Shown here piece by piece: positions 48,851 through 59,399 of a stretch of 64,000 bases of DNA (position 1 is its first letter; each line of letters begins with the position of its first letter). This DNA comes from Strongylocentrotus droebachiensis. Taxonomy: Eukaryota; Echinodermata; Echinoidea; Camarodonta; Strongylocentrotidae. The position numbers and the translations under genes are program-made. The stretch covers positions 360,909-424,908 of the forward strand of contig JAVYIG010000895.1 of the NCBI GenBank assembly GCA_035222895.1. The letters are read 5' to 3'. The notes under the pieces were generated by a model. It made no database searches, was not told the DNA's origin, and saw only the letters and a program-made list of their open reading frames with translations.

Positions 48851-49359
48851 AAGCATAGATCTTAGTTTAGAACTATAACAGTTTGTCCAATTCTGGCGTA
48901 AAAATGTCTCCTAAATTTAAGTTCTTGATTTGTGCAAACTTTTCCAACTTTGAGAATCCATACTTTAATTGAAATTTTCGTGCTAGTCACATCTGAATCA
49001 TCCAACAATTTAGATAATTCTTCTTCTTATAGAAGCTGGAAAATCGCTGCCGTGATTTCGCCATTTTGTTCGGGACATCATTCCAATATTGCTTATATCG
49101 TGTTGATATTGCGTGCATCCAGTAAAAATAATTACACAGTAATTGACCAATCAGATTGCAGGGATTCTTCTAACCATCTTATAGTACATTATGTGAATGA
49201 ATCATAATTGAATGGCCTTTTTTATATTCAATATCAAAACAAAATATTAACATAAATTGATATATATCCAAACAATACTGATGGTTTAAAAAGCATTCCA
49301 TCTCCTTGTTTATGTCTCATGCATATCTTTTTCTTTTCTTTTCTTTTCTCTGTCTGCAG

Positions 49360-49451
49360 GTCCTGGATTTTCAGTACGGTATATGTTTTGTGTTCTTTGT
49401 ATAAAAGACTTCTATACACTCCTTCCATTTTCAGACGTCTTGTTGGACTGA
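49360..49451 (+). CDS. Unrecognised gene, terminal exon
   Basis: The acceptor is CTGTCTGCAG (to 49359). The exon completes a split Gly codon and encodes about 29 residues (PGFSVRYMFCVLCIKDFYT) before TGA at 49449-49451. The phase agreement of three successive exons supports a real spliced gene; its product is unidentified. Confidence 0.42.
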
Positions 49452-49629
49452 AATATTTTTCACTTCCACTCATTTCACCTCCCCTCTAAGAAGACATTTC
49501 CCATAAGCAAAAAAATCATTACATGTTCATTTTTCATAAGAATTTATCACAGCTGTGAGCTCATTTCATCCATTTCACCTCATTTTTTCATGAACGATTC
49601 ATCCCAATAACGCTTGAAATAAGATTTGA

Positions 49630-49725
49630 AACGAATTGGAAAAAACTTGGAACGAATTGGAAAAAACTTTGAACGAATTGGAAAAGACTTGGAACGAATT
49701 GGAAAAGACTTGGAACGAATATTAA
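49630..49725 (+). repeat. 21-bp minisatellite upstream of the Helitron ORF
   Basis: About 4.3 copies of AACGAATTGGAAAAAACTTG(G), about 830 bp before the ATG of the protease ORF. It could be subterminal sequence of the Helitron or local host DNA. Confidence 0.8.
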
Positions 49726-50555
49726 ATAACTGATTACAATTCCTTAAAAAGTGTAAACGTGTGAATTTCTTTAATTCTTGGTGTAAAAGTGAATGATATT
49801 TTGGCATACGAGTTGTTAAGCTTAGTGTAAATAAATTAATGATAAAGAGTGAATTTTCTGATATTAAAAACAACTTTGGGCTGTGGTGAGTTTTGAATTA
49901 TAAACTGGTGGAATTTTCAAAGATTGGTGACAAGGTTGTGTGTGTGTATATATATAGAACGTTAAAGACAATACAAATATTGCACAAAGATAACGGGAGA
50001 TTGCATAGGAGACTATAGGAAAAGCGAAACTGACTGTCAAGGAGCAGATTATTGAGCATAGTGGTATATTCGAGATTGTAAGAGAGACTAAATAAAGGAG
50101 TGAGTCTGATTCATTGAATAACGGCAAGATAGCCTTTGTGTAACTTCAAGGAACGCAAATAATTTAGCAGAGTTGTCTGATAGAAAAGGCACAGTGTGAT
50201 TGATTGAGGAAAGAAATTTCAAGAACGTGAAACCAAGAGTGACGTAAAATTTGTTTATAATCCGAGTAAAACGAGGGGTTTTGTGAGAACGTGAAGATCA
50301 AAATAAGCAAAGTGTGCCAAGTACATATAAAAAAGAGTGACGGTAAGATAAACCTGATTACTAAAGTTCCGAGTATATGCACGTATGTGTGTAAGCCTAT
50401 GTTATAATCATTAAAACAAAAAGAAAACGCATTATATATTGAAGAACTATATATCATATAGATATAAGCCAAGAGATTGCATTTTTTCCGTCTAAATTAT
50501 ATACGTGAAGTTCTGAGCCAAATCATATCAATTTGTACGGCTAATCATTAAAACC

Positions 50556-53500
50556 ATGTTGGAAACGGACACATCACTTGGACCGGATAGTAACACGTAC
50601 ATCATGAAAGGCAATGGGGATTGTTGCGTCTGTGGCCTAGATATTCAAGAGAATGAGAACAAAACAACCTGTGAAACATGCTTGAACCATTACCATGTGC
50701 CATGTATGGGATTACCTTCTGCAGAAGAGTTGACTAATGCTCAAGTAGTATGGATATGTTGCTATTGTGGTAACAACAATTTGTCTAAGCGCTTATATGA
50801 CCAATTTGGTATCCCTATTGACGTAAACATGTACGAACATCTAACGAAAGACAATAATGATAATGTCCACGGAGCACAGCCAAGTCTTATAACTCGTGCA
50901 CAAGACAAGAGAAACAAATCTTCATCAAGCGGGAAAAAGCATATTTCTCGGGGCAAGAAAAGACTACTTTCGTCAAACCAATCAACCACAAAGAAAAGAA
51001 AATCTGATGAATGTCAGAATAGTAACAGAATCGAAGATAATGATTGCCAATCGTGCACAAGTGACATCAAAACGACATTCACAAGAAATACATTTAGGAA
51101 GAGAACCAATTATGATCGAACTGATGTAACTGCTGATGATAGTGCCGAAGTTTGGAGAACGGTAAAGACAAGGAGAACTAAGCCGCTTAATGAAAGAGGT
51201 GTGTCCCGTAAAGCAACAAATGCGAATAATGACCCATATTCTAGCAAGGACAAAGGCAAAGGTCGAGAGAAAGGTGTCACGTACATTGGGAAAGCAATGG
51301 CATACTTGTACACAAGATCAACAAGAAGAAAACAAAAATCACATTTGAAGCAATCTCAAAATGGAAGTAATAAAGACCTTGCCAACGACTCAACAGAAAA
51401 GTACATCACCACCAATGAGAACGACTTTGCCAACGACAAAACAGGAAAACACTCCACCAAAGAAAACGAAGATAACAATAGTAATAGAGTTTTTGTAAAA
51501 AGTTTGAGCACTCCTGTAAAAGAGAATGAACAAGATAGTCAAATATCTTCCGACCATAGTTATCAAATTGGTGTGATGGCTACACTTTTTTCTAAGAACA
51601 ACGACATGAGCAAATGGACCTCTTCAAATCTTGATACTATCGTGACATGTGCTAAAGACGCTGATATACCGGGTGATCCACGTGAATCGGCCAACAATCC
51701 TAGTGGAAAGATAATTCATGCCTTTGACAAATGTTTTGAGTTAGAAATTTGTGAATCCCACACCGGTCCTCTTATACAAGAACACACTGAAACGAATGTA
51801 CCCTCTGGTAAAGTTCCATTGATCAATGCCCTACAAGATGCACTAGATACACAACGAAAGTCAGATGGATGCCTAGTCGAATTCAACGAACATACCTTTG
51901 TTATAATGCCTCATACCACTGGATATTATATCTTTGACACACATGCACAAAAAGAAATAGGTGGACGACACATGTTGATGCACACGAACACATGGACAGG
52001 TGCTTACGCATTTTGTTTACAATTGGCACATATAACGAATCTCCCAAATAGTGTAGCATACAGACTCATCCAAGTGAAAGTACACGACCCTCAACAGGAC
52101 AATATATCGCAATGTCCGAAAGACACAAACAAAGATGACGACAGTGAAACTGTACAAAAGAACACACTTGCATCTACAAGTAATCTAATTGAAGAAGGCA
52201 AAACCAACAACGCACCACAATGTCCCAAACAATTATCCACAGTGACATCAAATACAAATGAAAACCGCCCCATCGGTGATTCTCCAAAGATTAAAATCCC
52301 CACAGAAAGCATCGATGAAGAACAGGTATTTGCAGATGATAAGTCAAACCACCCGCAACAGGAAGAGGGAAAAGAAAAGAGTGAAATCAATACTTTCAAA
52401 GAACAATCCGAAGACAAAGCATTTGAAAGCACTTCCAACAAATCGAATGGGAAACGGAAATGGAATATCCTTGAGAATGAGACAGAATTTACATCAGACA
52501 GTAAGAAAATCACACAAACATCACATACAAGCATTTCTGGAACTCGTAAGAATAAAGCAGAATCCTCTCAGGATTTATCGCTCGATTTACAGTTGGATGA
52601 ACCAAACGTGACGGAAATGAGCACTACGAAAAAAGAAAAGGATGTAACAAGTATGACTACAAGCATATTTGATGAAGACCCTGATGACTTGATAATACTA
52701 GGAGAAATACAAAAGTCTGTCTTGCACTTTTCACCTGTGAATGAAATGAAGATGAAAGAATATTGCACAAAGTTAAACATTCAAAAGATCACACCCACTT
52801 CTGATAATGAAGGTCAAACATGTCAACCTATTGAACATCCATGTACAATCAAACATGTAACGGGTGATGGAAATTGCTTCTTTCGTGCCATATCATTTTG
52901 TGTATCAGGAAACGAGAACAACCACTTACTTGTGAGAAAAGCTATTGTTGTTCATCTTTTGAAAAACAAGAACAGATTTGAGACACGTTTGAGAGATGGT
53001 TTTGCTAACGTTTCAGATTACGTGACAAAGAGCAAAGTATTTCAAAGGGGTACCTGGGCTACCGAAATGGAGATTATGGTTTTGGCAAATTTGATTGAAA
53101 CTGATATATACATATATGACGAGCAGAACACTAAATGGAGTATATTTTCGGGCAAGGATGTACAACTTGGAATGGTTACCTCTGACAAAGGAATTTACTT
53201 GAGAAATACACAACGTATACATTACGATGTTGTTTTGTCAGTACAATCATTTCACTGCGATAATCCCAACGAACAGCACAATGGAACTGAAAAGGAGAAC
53301 ACACTTGCATCTGATGCTCCACAATATCAAGAGAAATACACTACAAGCACACCACTATGTCCTAAAGAATTATCCAAAATGGCATCAAAAAATGATAGTG
53401 ATAATATAAACATTCCAATCAATGGTTTGCAAACAGTTGAGGGTCCCCAAAAAAGCATCCATGTAGTTTCAGTGACCGATGAAAGTGAAAAGAAAATTGG

Positions 53501-54713
53501 ATCGTCTGTTGCTCCAAAAGTATCTATGTTAATTAGACAAAAGACATTGAATGTTTGTGAGACTTCTGAAAGAAAAGGCATGAAACAAACGAGTAAAACA
53601 AAAAAGATGGACAAAGCCTATAAGCAAAAGTGTCATGAAAGTCGTACAACAAATGACCCATCCCAGTTTCAGAAAAAAATACGCACAGAATACCACTTCA
53701 ATCCTATATCCTATGAGAATGCCAGTCCTACGGATAAAACCCAGTCAAACGAACATAACAAAACGGGTACGATCGTAAATTTACAAAAAACGATTATTGC
53801 TCAGGGAACGTTCAATCAGGGCCATCCAAGATTTGGCAATTCAAGCGGAAAACAATGTGTTTGTAATTCTTTAATTGCAGTGTTAAACAGCAAGTCTAAG
53901 AAAGCCAACCAATGGAAGAGTTGTGATCTAGATCGAATCTTGACAATAGGTGATAATTTGTATACCAATATAAGGAAAAGCACTTCAGTCACAACGGATT
54001 ACTTAGCCATGAATCAATTACCTACGGAATTGGATGGATATGATGATTGGAATGACTATTTTACGATTGTATACCACGAAACAATTCTAGGACAGCTATT
54101 GGAAGTTGAATCGCATAATAAAGAACTTGGTTTTGTGACATTAGAACAGGCATTCGAACAACAACTGTGTAAGACTCGTGATGCCCATTTTGTGACTTTC
54201 GCCAACAACACATTTGTAGTTATAACAGGACATGAGGGGTATTTTATATTTGATTCGCATTCAAGAAGCAATCGAGGCTTTTTAAGTCAAAATGGGTACA
54301 GCATCTTACTTCATACACCAAGCTGGCAAGGGGTTTACAAACATTGTATGACATTAGCAAAGACATTGAGTTGTCATATGAACCATTATTTTGAAGTAAC
54401 TGGAGTATCAGTACAAGCAATATCCGGTAAGAATGAGACATTAACCGGTTTTCCTATATTACAAGGCATCCCTACTTGTCAGAATATGTCCTCAACTACG
54501 CAATATAGCACAACGTCTCAATGCCCAACACATTCTGATGAAAAGAAACGGCAATATGAAGCACCAAGTCCAAATCCAAAAAAGGAACACATTATTGAGC
54601 TTACTCAAGAGTCGACTGATGATTTGCACACTGAAACGAGTAAACCTAAACTTCCCGATGTACATGACTACAATGGCCAACTATTGTCATTAAAGAATGC
54701 AAGGGTTGAATGA
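50556..54713 (+). CDS. Helitron-encoded PHD / C76-like / OTU / C76-like protein (1385 aa, intact)
   Basis: A single uninterrupted frame begins ATG at 50556. Residues about 23-71 form a C4HC3 PHD finger (C23, C26, C39, C42, H47, C50, W66, C68/69, C71). Residues 110-320 are basic, Ser/Lys/Asn-rich and probably disordered with nuclear-localisation signals. Residues about 330-500 resemble a herpesvirus-type C76 deubiquitinase fold with FDTH retained but no catalytic Cys. Residues 769-895 are an OTU domain: D771-G-N-C774 and H889-Y-D. Residues about 1085-1300 are a second C76-like domain with Q1088, C1101 and D1233-x-H1235, a spacing close to that remembered for cytomegalovirus M48. OTU and C76 families cleave ubiquitin or ubiquitin-like modifiers; activity here is inferred. 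A nuclear role protecting transposon proteins or binding chromatin is plausible but unproven. Confidence 0.9.
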   Translation: MLETDTSLGPDSNTYIMKGNGDCCVCGLDIQENENKTTCETCLNHYHVPCMGLPSAEELTNAQVVWICCYCGNNNLSKRLYDQFGIPIDVNMYEHLTKDNNDNVHGAQPSLITRAQDKRNKSSSSGKKHISRGKKRLLSSNQSTTKKRKSDECQNSNRIEDNDCQSCTSDIKTTFTRNTFRKRTNYDRTDVTADDSAEVWRTVKTRRTKPLNERGVSRKATNANNDPYSSKDKGKGREKGVTYIGKAMAYLYTRSTRRKQKSHLKQSQNGSNKDLANDSTEKYITTNENDFANDKTGKHSTKENEDNNSNRVFVKSLSTPVKENEQDSQISSDHSYQIGVMATLFSKNNDMSKWTSSNLDTIVTCAKDADIPGDPRESANNPSGKIIHAFDKCFELEICESHTGPLIQEHTETNVPSGKVPLINALQDALDTQRKSDGCLVEFNEHTFVIMPHTTGYYIFDTHAQKEIGGRHMLMHTNTWTGAYAFCLQLAHITNLPNSVAYRLIQVKVHDPQQDNISQCPKDTNKDDDSETVQKNTLASTSNLIEEGKTNNAPQCPKQLSTVTSNTNENRPIGDSPKIKIPTESIDEEQVFADDKSNHPQQEEGKEKSEINTFKEQSEDKAFESTSNKSNGKRKWNILENETEFTSDSKKITQTSHTSISGTRKNKAESSQDLSLDLQLDEPNVTEMSTTKKEKDVTSMTTSIFDEDPDDLIILGEIQKSVLHFSPVNEMKMKEYCTKLNIQKITPTSDNEGQTCQPIEHPCTIKHVTGDGNCFFRAISFCVSGNENNHLLVRKAIVVHLLKNKNRFETRLRDGFANVSDYVTKSKVFQRGTWATEMEIMVLANLIETDIYIYDEQNTKWSIFSGKDVQLGMVTSDKGIYLRNTQRIHYDVVLSVQSFHCDNPNEQHNGTEKENTLASDAPQYQEKYTTSTPLCPKELSKMASKNDSDNINIPINGLQTVEGPQKSIHVVSVTDESEKKIGSSVAPKVSMLIRQKTLNVCETSERKGMKQTSKTKKMDKAYKQKCHESRTTNDPSQFQKKIRTEYHFNPISYENASPTDKTQSNEHNKTGTIVNLQKTIIAQGTFNQGHPRFGNSSGKQCVCNSLIAVLNSKSKKANQWKSCDLDRILTIGDNLYTNIRKSTSVTTDYLAMNQLPTELDGYDDWNDYFTIVYHETILGQLLEVESHNKELGFVTLEQAFEQQLCKTRDAHFVTFANNTFVVITGHEGYFIFDSHSRSNRGFLSQNGYSILLHTPSWQGVYKHCMTLAKTLSCHMNHYFEVTGVSVQAISGKNETLTGFPILQGIPTCQNMSSTTQYSTTSQCPTHSDEKKRQYEAPSPNPKKEHIIELTQESTDDLHTETSKPKLPDVHDYNGQLLSLKNARVE

Positions 54714-54789
54714 GAAAATTACAAGAAACGGAATTTGGAGACCATTGTTTTGCCAATAAAACGGAAGTGACTGTGACAATAGACAGCTC

Positions 54790-55710
54790 TGTAGATGAAA
54801 ACCTAAAACACTCTAAAATGGAAGATGAACAAACAAAAGAAGGATCATCCGTTTGGAAAAAGATGCAAAAGCAAATCATTTAAAAGCGTTTCCAATAAAT
54901 CGAATGGAAAACGAAAATGGAATGAACTTGAAATGGAGCTCAACTTAGTTCTGACCGCAAAAAACTCAGACGAACGTCACAAAGGAACAGTTCTAGAAAT
55001 CATAATTACCAAGCAGAATCCAATCGGGATATGACTGATTCAAAATTGAATGAACCAAAGGTCACCACAAGAGGCAGTGCTAGAAAAGGAAAGGATGTAA
55101 TACAAATTAATACAGGGAAATTTGATGAAGACTATGATGATTTGATAGTATTAGAAGAAATACAGCAAACGGTCTTGTACTTTGCACCACTGAATGAAAT
55201 GAAAAAGAACGAATCGTGCACAAAGTTAAACATTCACGATATTACACCAACTTCTAACAATGGAGCTGAAACATGCACACCTATAGAACATCCAAATACA
55301 ATCAAAAATATTATGGGTGACGGAAATTGTTTCTTTCGTGCTATTTCATTTTGCTTATCGGGAAACGAAAATAATCACTTACTTGTGAGAAAAGCTATTG
55401 TTGTCCATCTTTTAAAAACAAGAACAAATTTGAGAATCGTTTGAGAGATGGTTTTGCCAACGTTTCAAATTACGTGACAAAGAGCAAAGTATTTCACAAT
55501 GGTACCTGGGCTACCGAAATGGAGATTATGGTTTTGGCAAATTTGATTGAAACTGATATATACATATATGGTGAGCAAAACTTGAAATGGAGTATATTTT
55601 CGGGCAAGGATGTACAACTTGGAAAGGTTACCTCTGACAAAGGAATTTATTTGAGACATACGCAAGGAATACATTACGATGTTGTTTTGTCAGTACAATC
55701 ATCTCAGTCT
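54790..55710 (+). pseudogene. Second OTU-domain copy (start of Helitron replicase), frameshifted
   Basis: It is collinear with the segment of the protease ORF covering about 52400-53270. The basic KSNGKRKWN stretch, the FDED-DDLI-L motif and the whole OTU core (GDGNCFFRAISFC to HYDVVLSVQS) recur. The 3' half is nearly identical at nucleotide level, while the 5' half is clearly more diverged. A one-base loss near 55425-55440 shifts frame, and the 5' part (54714-55030) has a stop. In Helentrons OTU is often fused to the Rep-helicase protein, so this is probably the native replicase OTU and the ORF copy the duplicate, or the reverse. Confidence 0.78.
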
Positions 55711-56900
55711 AATATTTCTCACAAAATGTACCAGAATAAGCACCAAAAAGAGATTAACATGAACTCTAAAGGTACAAAAAGGAAACGAAAAGCCAAAAAG
55801 AGTTATAGTCAAAGGAAAAAGCAGAACACAGAGATGATGAGAGAAAAACGAGCTATAGCAAATGAAGAAACTAGTACCAAGAAGAAAGAAAAACGTTTAC
55901 AAAGTACAATAGCTCGCAAAGCAAGGAAATCAAATGCAATGAAGATCAGATATGCGAATGATATAGCTTACAAACACAACAAATTCTGAGCGCAAAGATT
56001 GCACAAAACCAAAAGTATCACGACAGATATTTCTTTCAAATAAACAAGGACACCAATGGAAAACGAAAACAAATAAAACTCATATAAGTGGTGAGACTTT
56101 TAGGAACAGGCATCTTAATGCAATGAAAGAAAAATACCACTCTGACTTAGAGTATAAAACCAGAAAAATCAAAATCGTTAAAGAAAAATATTTGTCAATG
56201 AAAAGTTCAAGGAAAAAGTTAAATCAACATCAAGAATTCGGTACAAAAATCCACAATTTAAGGTGAACATAAAGCAAACATGAAAAATAGAATGAAAAAA
56301 AAATATGCGAATCCTCATTTCAGACAGCAGCACAATGCAACCATTAGAAAAAGATATGCCAATCCTCATTTCAGACAACACCACAAGGCAACAATGGGAA
56401 ATGTCATGAAAAGGAGATATGCCAATCCTCATTTCAGACAACAGCACAAGGCAACAATGGGAAATGTCATGAAAGGAGATATGCCAATCCTCATTTCAGA
56501 CAACAGCACAAGGCAACCATTAGAAAAAGATATACCAATCCATATTTCAGACACAGCACAAGGCAACCATTAGAAAAGATATGTCAATCCACATTTCAGA
56601 CAACAGCACAAGGCAACCATTAGAAAAAGATATGCCAATCCACATTTCAGACAACAGCACAAGACATTAATGAAGAGTGTGTCGAAAAACAACTATAGCA
56701 ATACAGAATTCAAACAAAAAAGGTCAATGTCCTTAAAAATGAAATACCGAAGAATTGATAAGTACAGGCAGAATGTACTCAAACGTAACTTGAAAAGAGC
56801 TGAACTTAATAAACTGAAAATGACCGATTTACATAATGTAATAAAGCACTTTCGACAAATTACTTGTGATGACCAGAATATGTGTGCTCTGTGTGTTTCA
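55700..56900 (+). pseudogene. Basic linker and repeat region of the Helitron replicase
   Basis: A very Lys/Arg-rich region leads into about seven copies of a 48-62-bp unit (centres near 56325, 56365, 56427, 56489, 56543, 56591, 56641) encoding RYANPHFRQQHKAT and variants. One-base differences in A-runs between units shift the frame at least twice. Short Lys/Arg repeats with the pattern KYxNDxxxR are typical before the conserved part of Helentron replicases; a DNA-binding role is inferred. Confidence 0.75.
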
Positions 56901-57500
56901 AACTTCTTTTCAAAAACCAGGTAATGAAATGTATTAAAAGCAAATATTTGGACACTTCATGTATCAGTGACAAATATTTGCATGTCTGTAATTCACAATG
57001 CACTTTAATATGTGACATAGCAAAATCTGATAAATCATTTATATGGATTTGTTTCACCTGCCATAACAAATTACGAGCTGGAAAACTACCTGCAGAAGCA
57101 AGTATAAACAATCTACAACTACATGATATCCCGGAAGAAATTGCACAGTTAAACAATTTAGAACAACATTTAATTGGATTGCATATCCCTTTCATGAAAT
57201 TAATGGCTTTGCCCAAAGGTGCTCAAAACGGAGTGCATGGTCCAGTTGTGTGTGTACCTTCAAACACAAATGAAACAGTGGAAATGTTGCCTAGACCAGA
57301 GACCGAAGACCAACGATTCGTGTTAAATTGAAAAGAAAATTGTCATACAAAAGCTATTACAAATACAAGTATGTGAATAAATCTAAAGTGTTGAATGCAC
57401 TACAGTACTTGAAAGAAAACAATAAGTGGTATTTGATGTCATCGTTGATAACGATTGGGAAAATACCTTTTCACAGAATAATGACATACACGAAGACGAT
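56860..57500 (+). pseudogene. DUF6570-like segment of the Helitron replicase
   Basis: A Cys-rich stretch (CALC, then CNSQC, CFTCHNKLRAGKLPAEAS) is followed by LEQHLIGLHIPFMKLMALPK, GVHGPVVCVPSN, LPRPETEDQ and KRKLSYKSYYKYKYV. This is the arrangement of the DUF6570 domain that precedes the Helitron Rep domain. It is broken by a frame change near 56925 and a TGA after position 57328. Confidence 0.78.
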
Positions 57501-59331
57501 GATGAAATAGAAGAATTGTCAAAAGACCTAAACCCTGAAGAAAACAATCCTACCGACAGTTTACATGGTCAACCATTGCATAAAAACGACGTTGAAGATG
57601 ATTCGGAAGAGCGATTATGTGGGATTCAGTTAGATACATGTTTACAACCAGCAAATATTGGGCAGGAAATTTTAGATCAATGTTTTGATGAAATACTTTG
57701 TTGTGCTCCTTGTGAAGGAAACAGTCCTGTATCAATACTGAAAGATGAAAGCAATGAAGCAAAATGCTTCCCGTCATTATTTCCAAAGGGTCAGCCAACA
57801 TTCCATGATGTTAGAAGTGAAAACATAACCTTGGGTCGTTATTGCAAAATAGATTGATGCATGTGGATAACAGATTTGCTCAAAACACTGATTACATCTT
57901 TTATGCCAGTATATCTATGAAATGCAGCAAGTTTTGTCACAGGTTTCTATTGCATTAAGACAAAGTTCAAACAGAAAGGATGATTTCTCTTGTATCACTG
58001 CATCCGATTTCAAAAATGTGGATAAAGTTTGTGAAATACTAAAAGCGGGACAAGGGGTACAGATTCTTGAAACAAATTCGTGGCACACCACCATACTGGC
58101 AAAATGCACAGAAAGATGTTCTCGCAATGGTTCGACAACTTGGTAAACCAACCTGGTTCGGTTCATTTTCTTCAGCTGATTTGAGATGGCCTGAAATAAT
58201 GAATACACTACTCAGACAAACGGGCGATGCAAGAAAGATAGACGATTTAGATTGGGCAGACAAATGCAATCTTCTAAAATCAATCCAGTTACTGTTGCTA
58301 GAATGTTTGATAAACGATTTCACACTTTTTTGAAAAAAGTTATATTATCACCATCTAAACCCATTGGTAACGTCATAGATTACTTTTTATCGTATTGAAT
58401 TTCAACAAAGGGGATCACCTCATGTTCATATGTTGATATGGATTGAAAATGCACCGATATTAGGAGTTGATAAAGATGAAAATGTTGTACAGTTCATTGA
58501 TAAGTACATTTCATGCGAGAAGCCTACAGAAAAGGAAGATCCAGAACTACATGAAATTGTTTCACACGTCCAGAGCCACAGTAAGAAACATTCTAAATCA
58601 TGCAAAAAGAAGGGAACCACGTGTAGATTTAATTTTCCAAGACCAATATCCAAAAGAACGTTTATCACGAAACCAGTCGATGTTGGTGAAGGTAAAGATA
58701 TGAAAACCGATCAAAAGAATGCCAAAGAATTGTTAGAATCTGTAAAAAATGAATTAGCAAACGAAACCAACTATGAAAGTACAAATGACCTTTTTGAAAA
58801 ACTTGGTATTACCCAAAAACAATTGAGAAGGCATATGCTGAATTAGCATCCCAAGAAAGTATAATCCTCAAAAGAAAACCACAAGATGTCTGGATAAATC
58901 AATTTAATCCACACTTACTTAGATGCTGGAATGCTAACATGGATTTGCAATATGTTTCAAATGTATTTGCCTGTGTTTCTTATGTTGTATCTTACTTGTC
59001 AAAAGCTGAAAGAGAGGTGGGAATGCTATTGAGTCATACACTATCGGAAATAAAAGAAGGAAATAATGATGCAAAGCAAAGCATGAAAAAACTTGGTCAA
59101 GCGTATATGCATAACCGTGAAGTATCAGCACAGGAAAGTGTCTATCGTGTTTGCTCTTTGAGACTAAAGGAATGTTCAAGGAAAGTTGAATATATACCAG
59201 TTGGACCTGACCCTATCCGAATTTCTTTACCTCTTAAAGTAATACAAAACCGAACAGATGATAACGATGAGAATATTTGGATGACAAGCAAGGTGACAGA
59301 TACAAAGCTCGACCAGATGGTTCAAATTTGA
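57500..59331 (+). pseudogene. HUH Rep nuclease (Helitron_like_N) of the Helitron
   Basis: Pieces in changing frames include [60 protein letters not shown], then [20 protein letters not shown] with the HUH metal-binding motif H-V-H at 58421-58429, and at about 58975-59016 the YVVSYLSKAERE motif with two candidate catalytic tyrosines. HUH Rep nicks DNA and forms a 5'-phosphotyrosine for rolling-circle transposition. Stops and frameshifts near 57856, 57915, 58145, 58333, 58390, 58846 and 59331 make it non-functional as it stands. Confidence 0.85.
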
Positions 59332-59399
59332 CAATATGTGCCTTGCTTCCTTTTGCTCTGAATACAGAATTTTAACAACTTCTCAAATGGACGCTTCAC

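Noticed and set aside
50556..54713. Integrated herpesvirus fragment, because of the C76-like domain
   Set aside because: The ORF lies beside Helitron Rep/helicase/EEP remnants and no herpesvirus structural or replication gene is present; the domain is better explained as part of the transposon.
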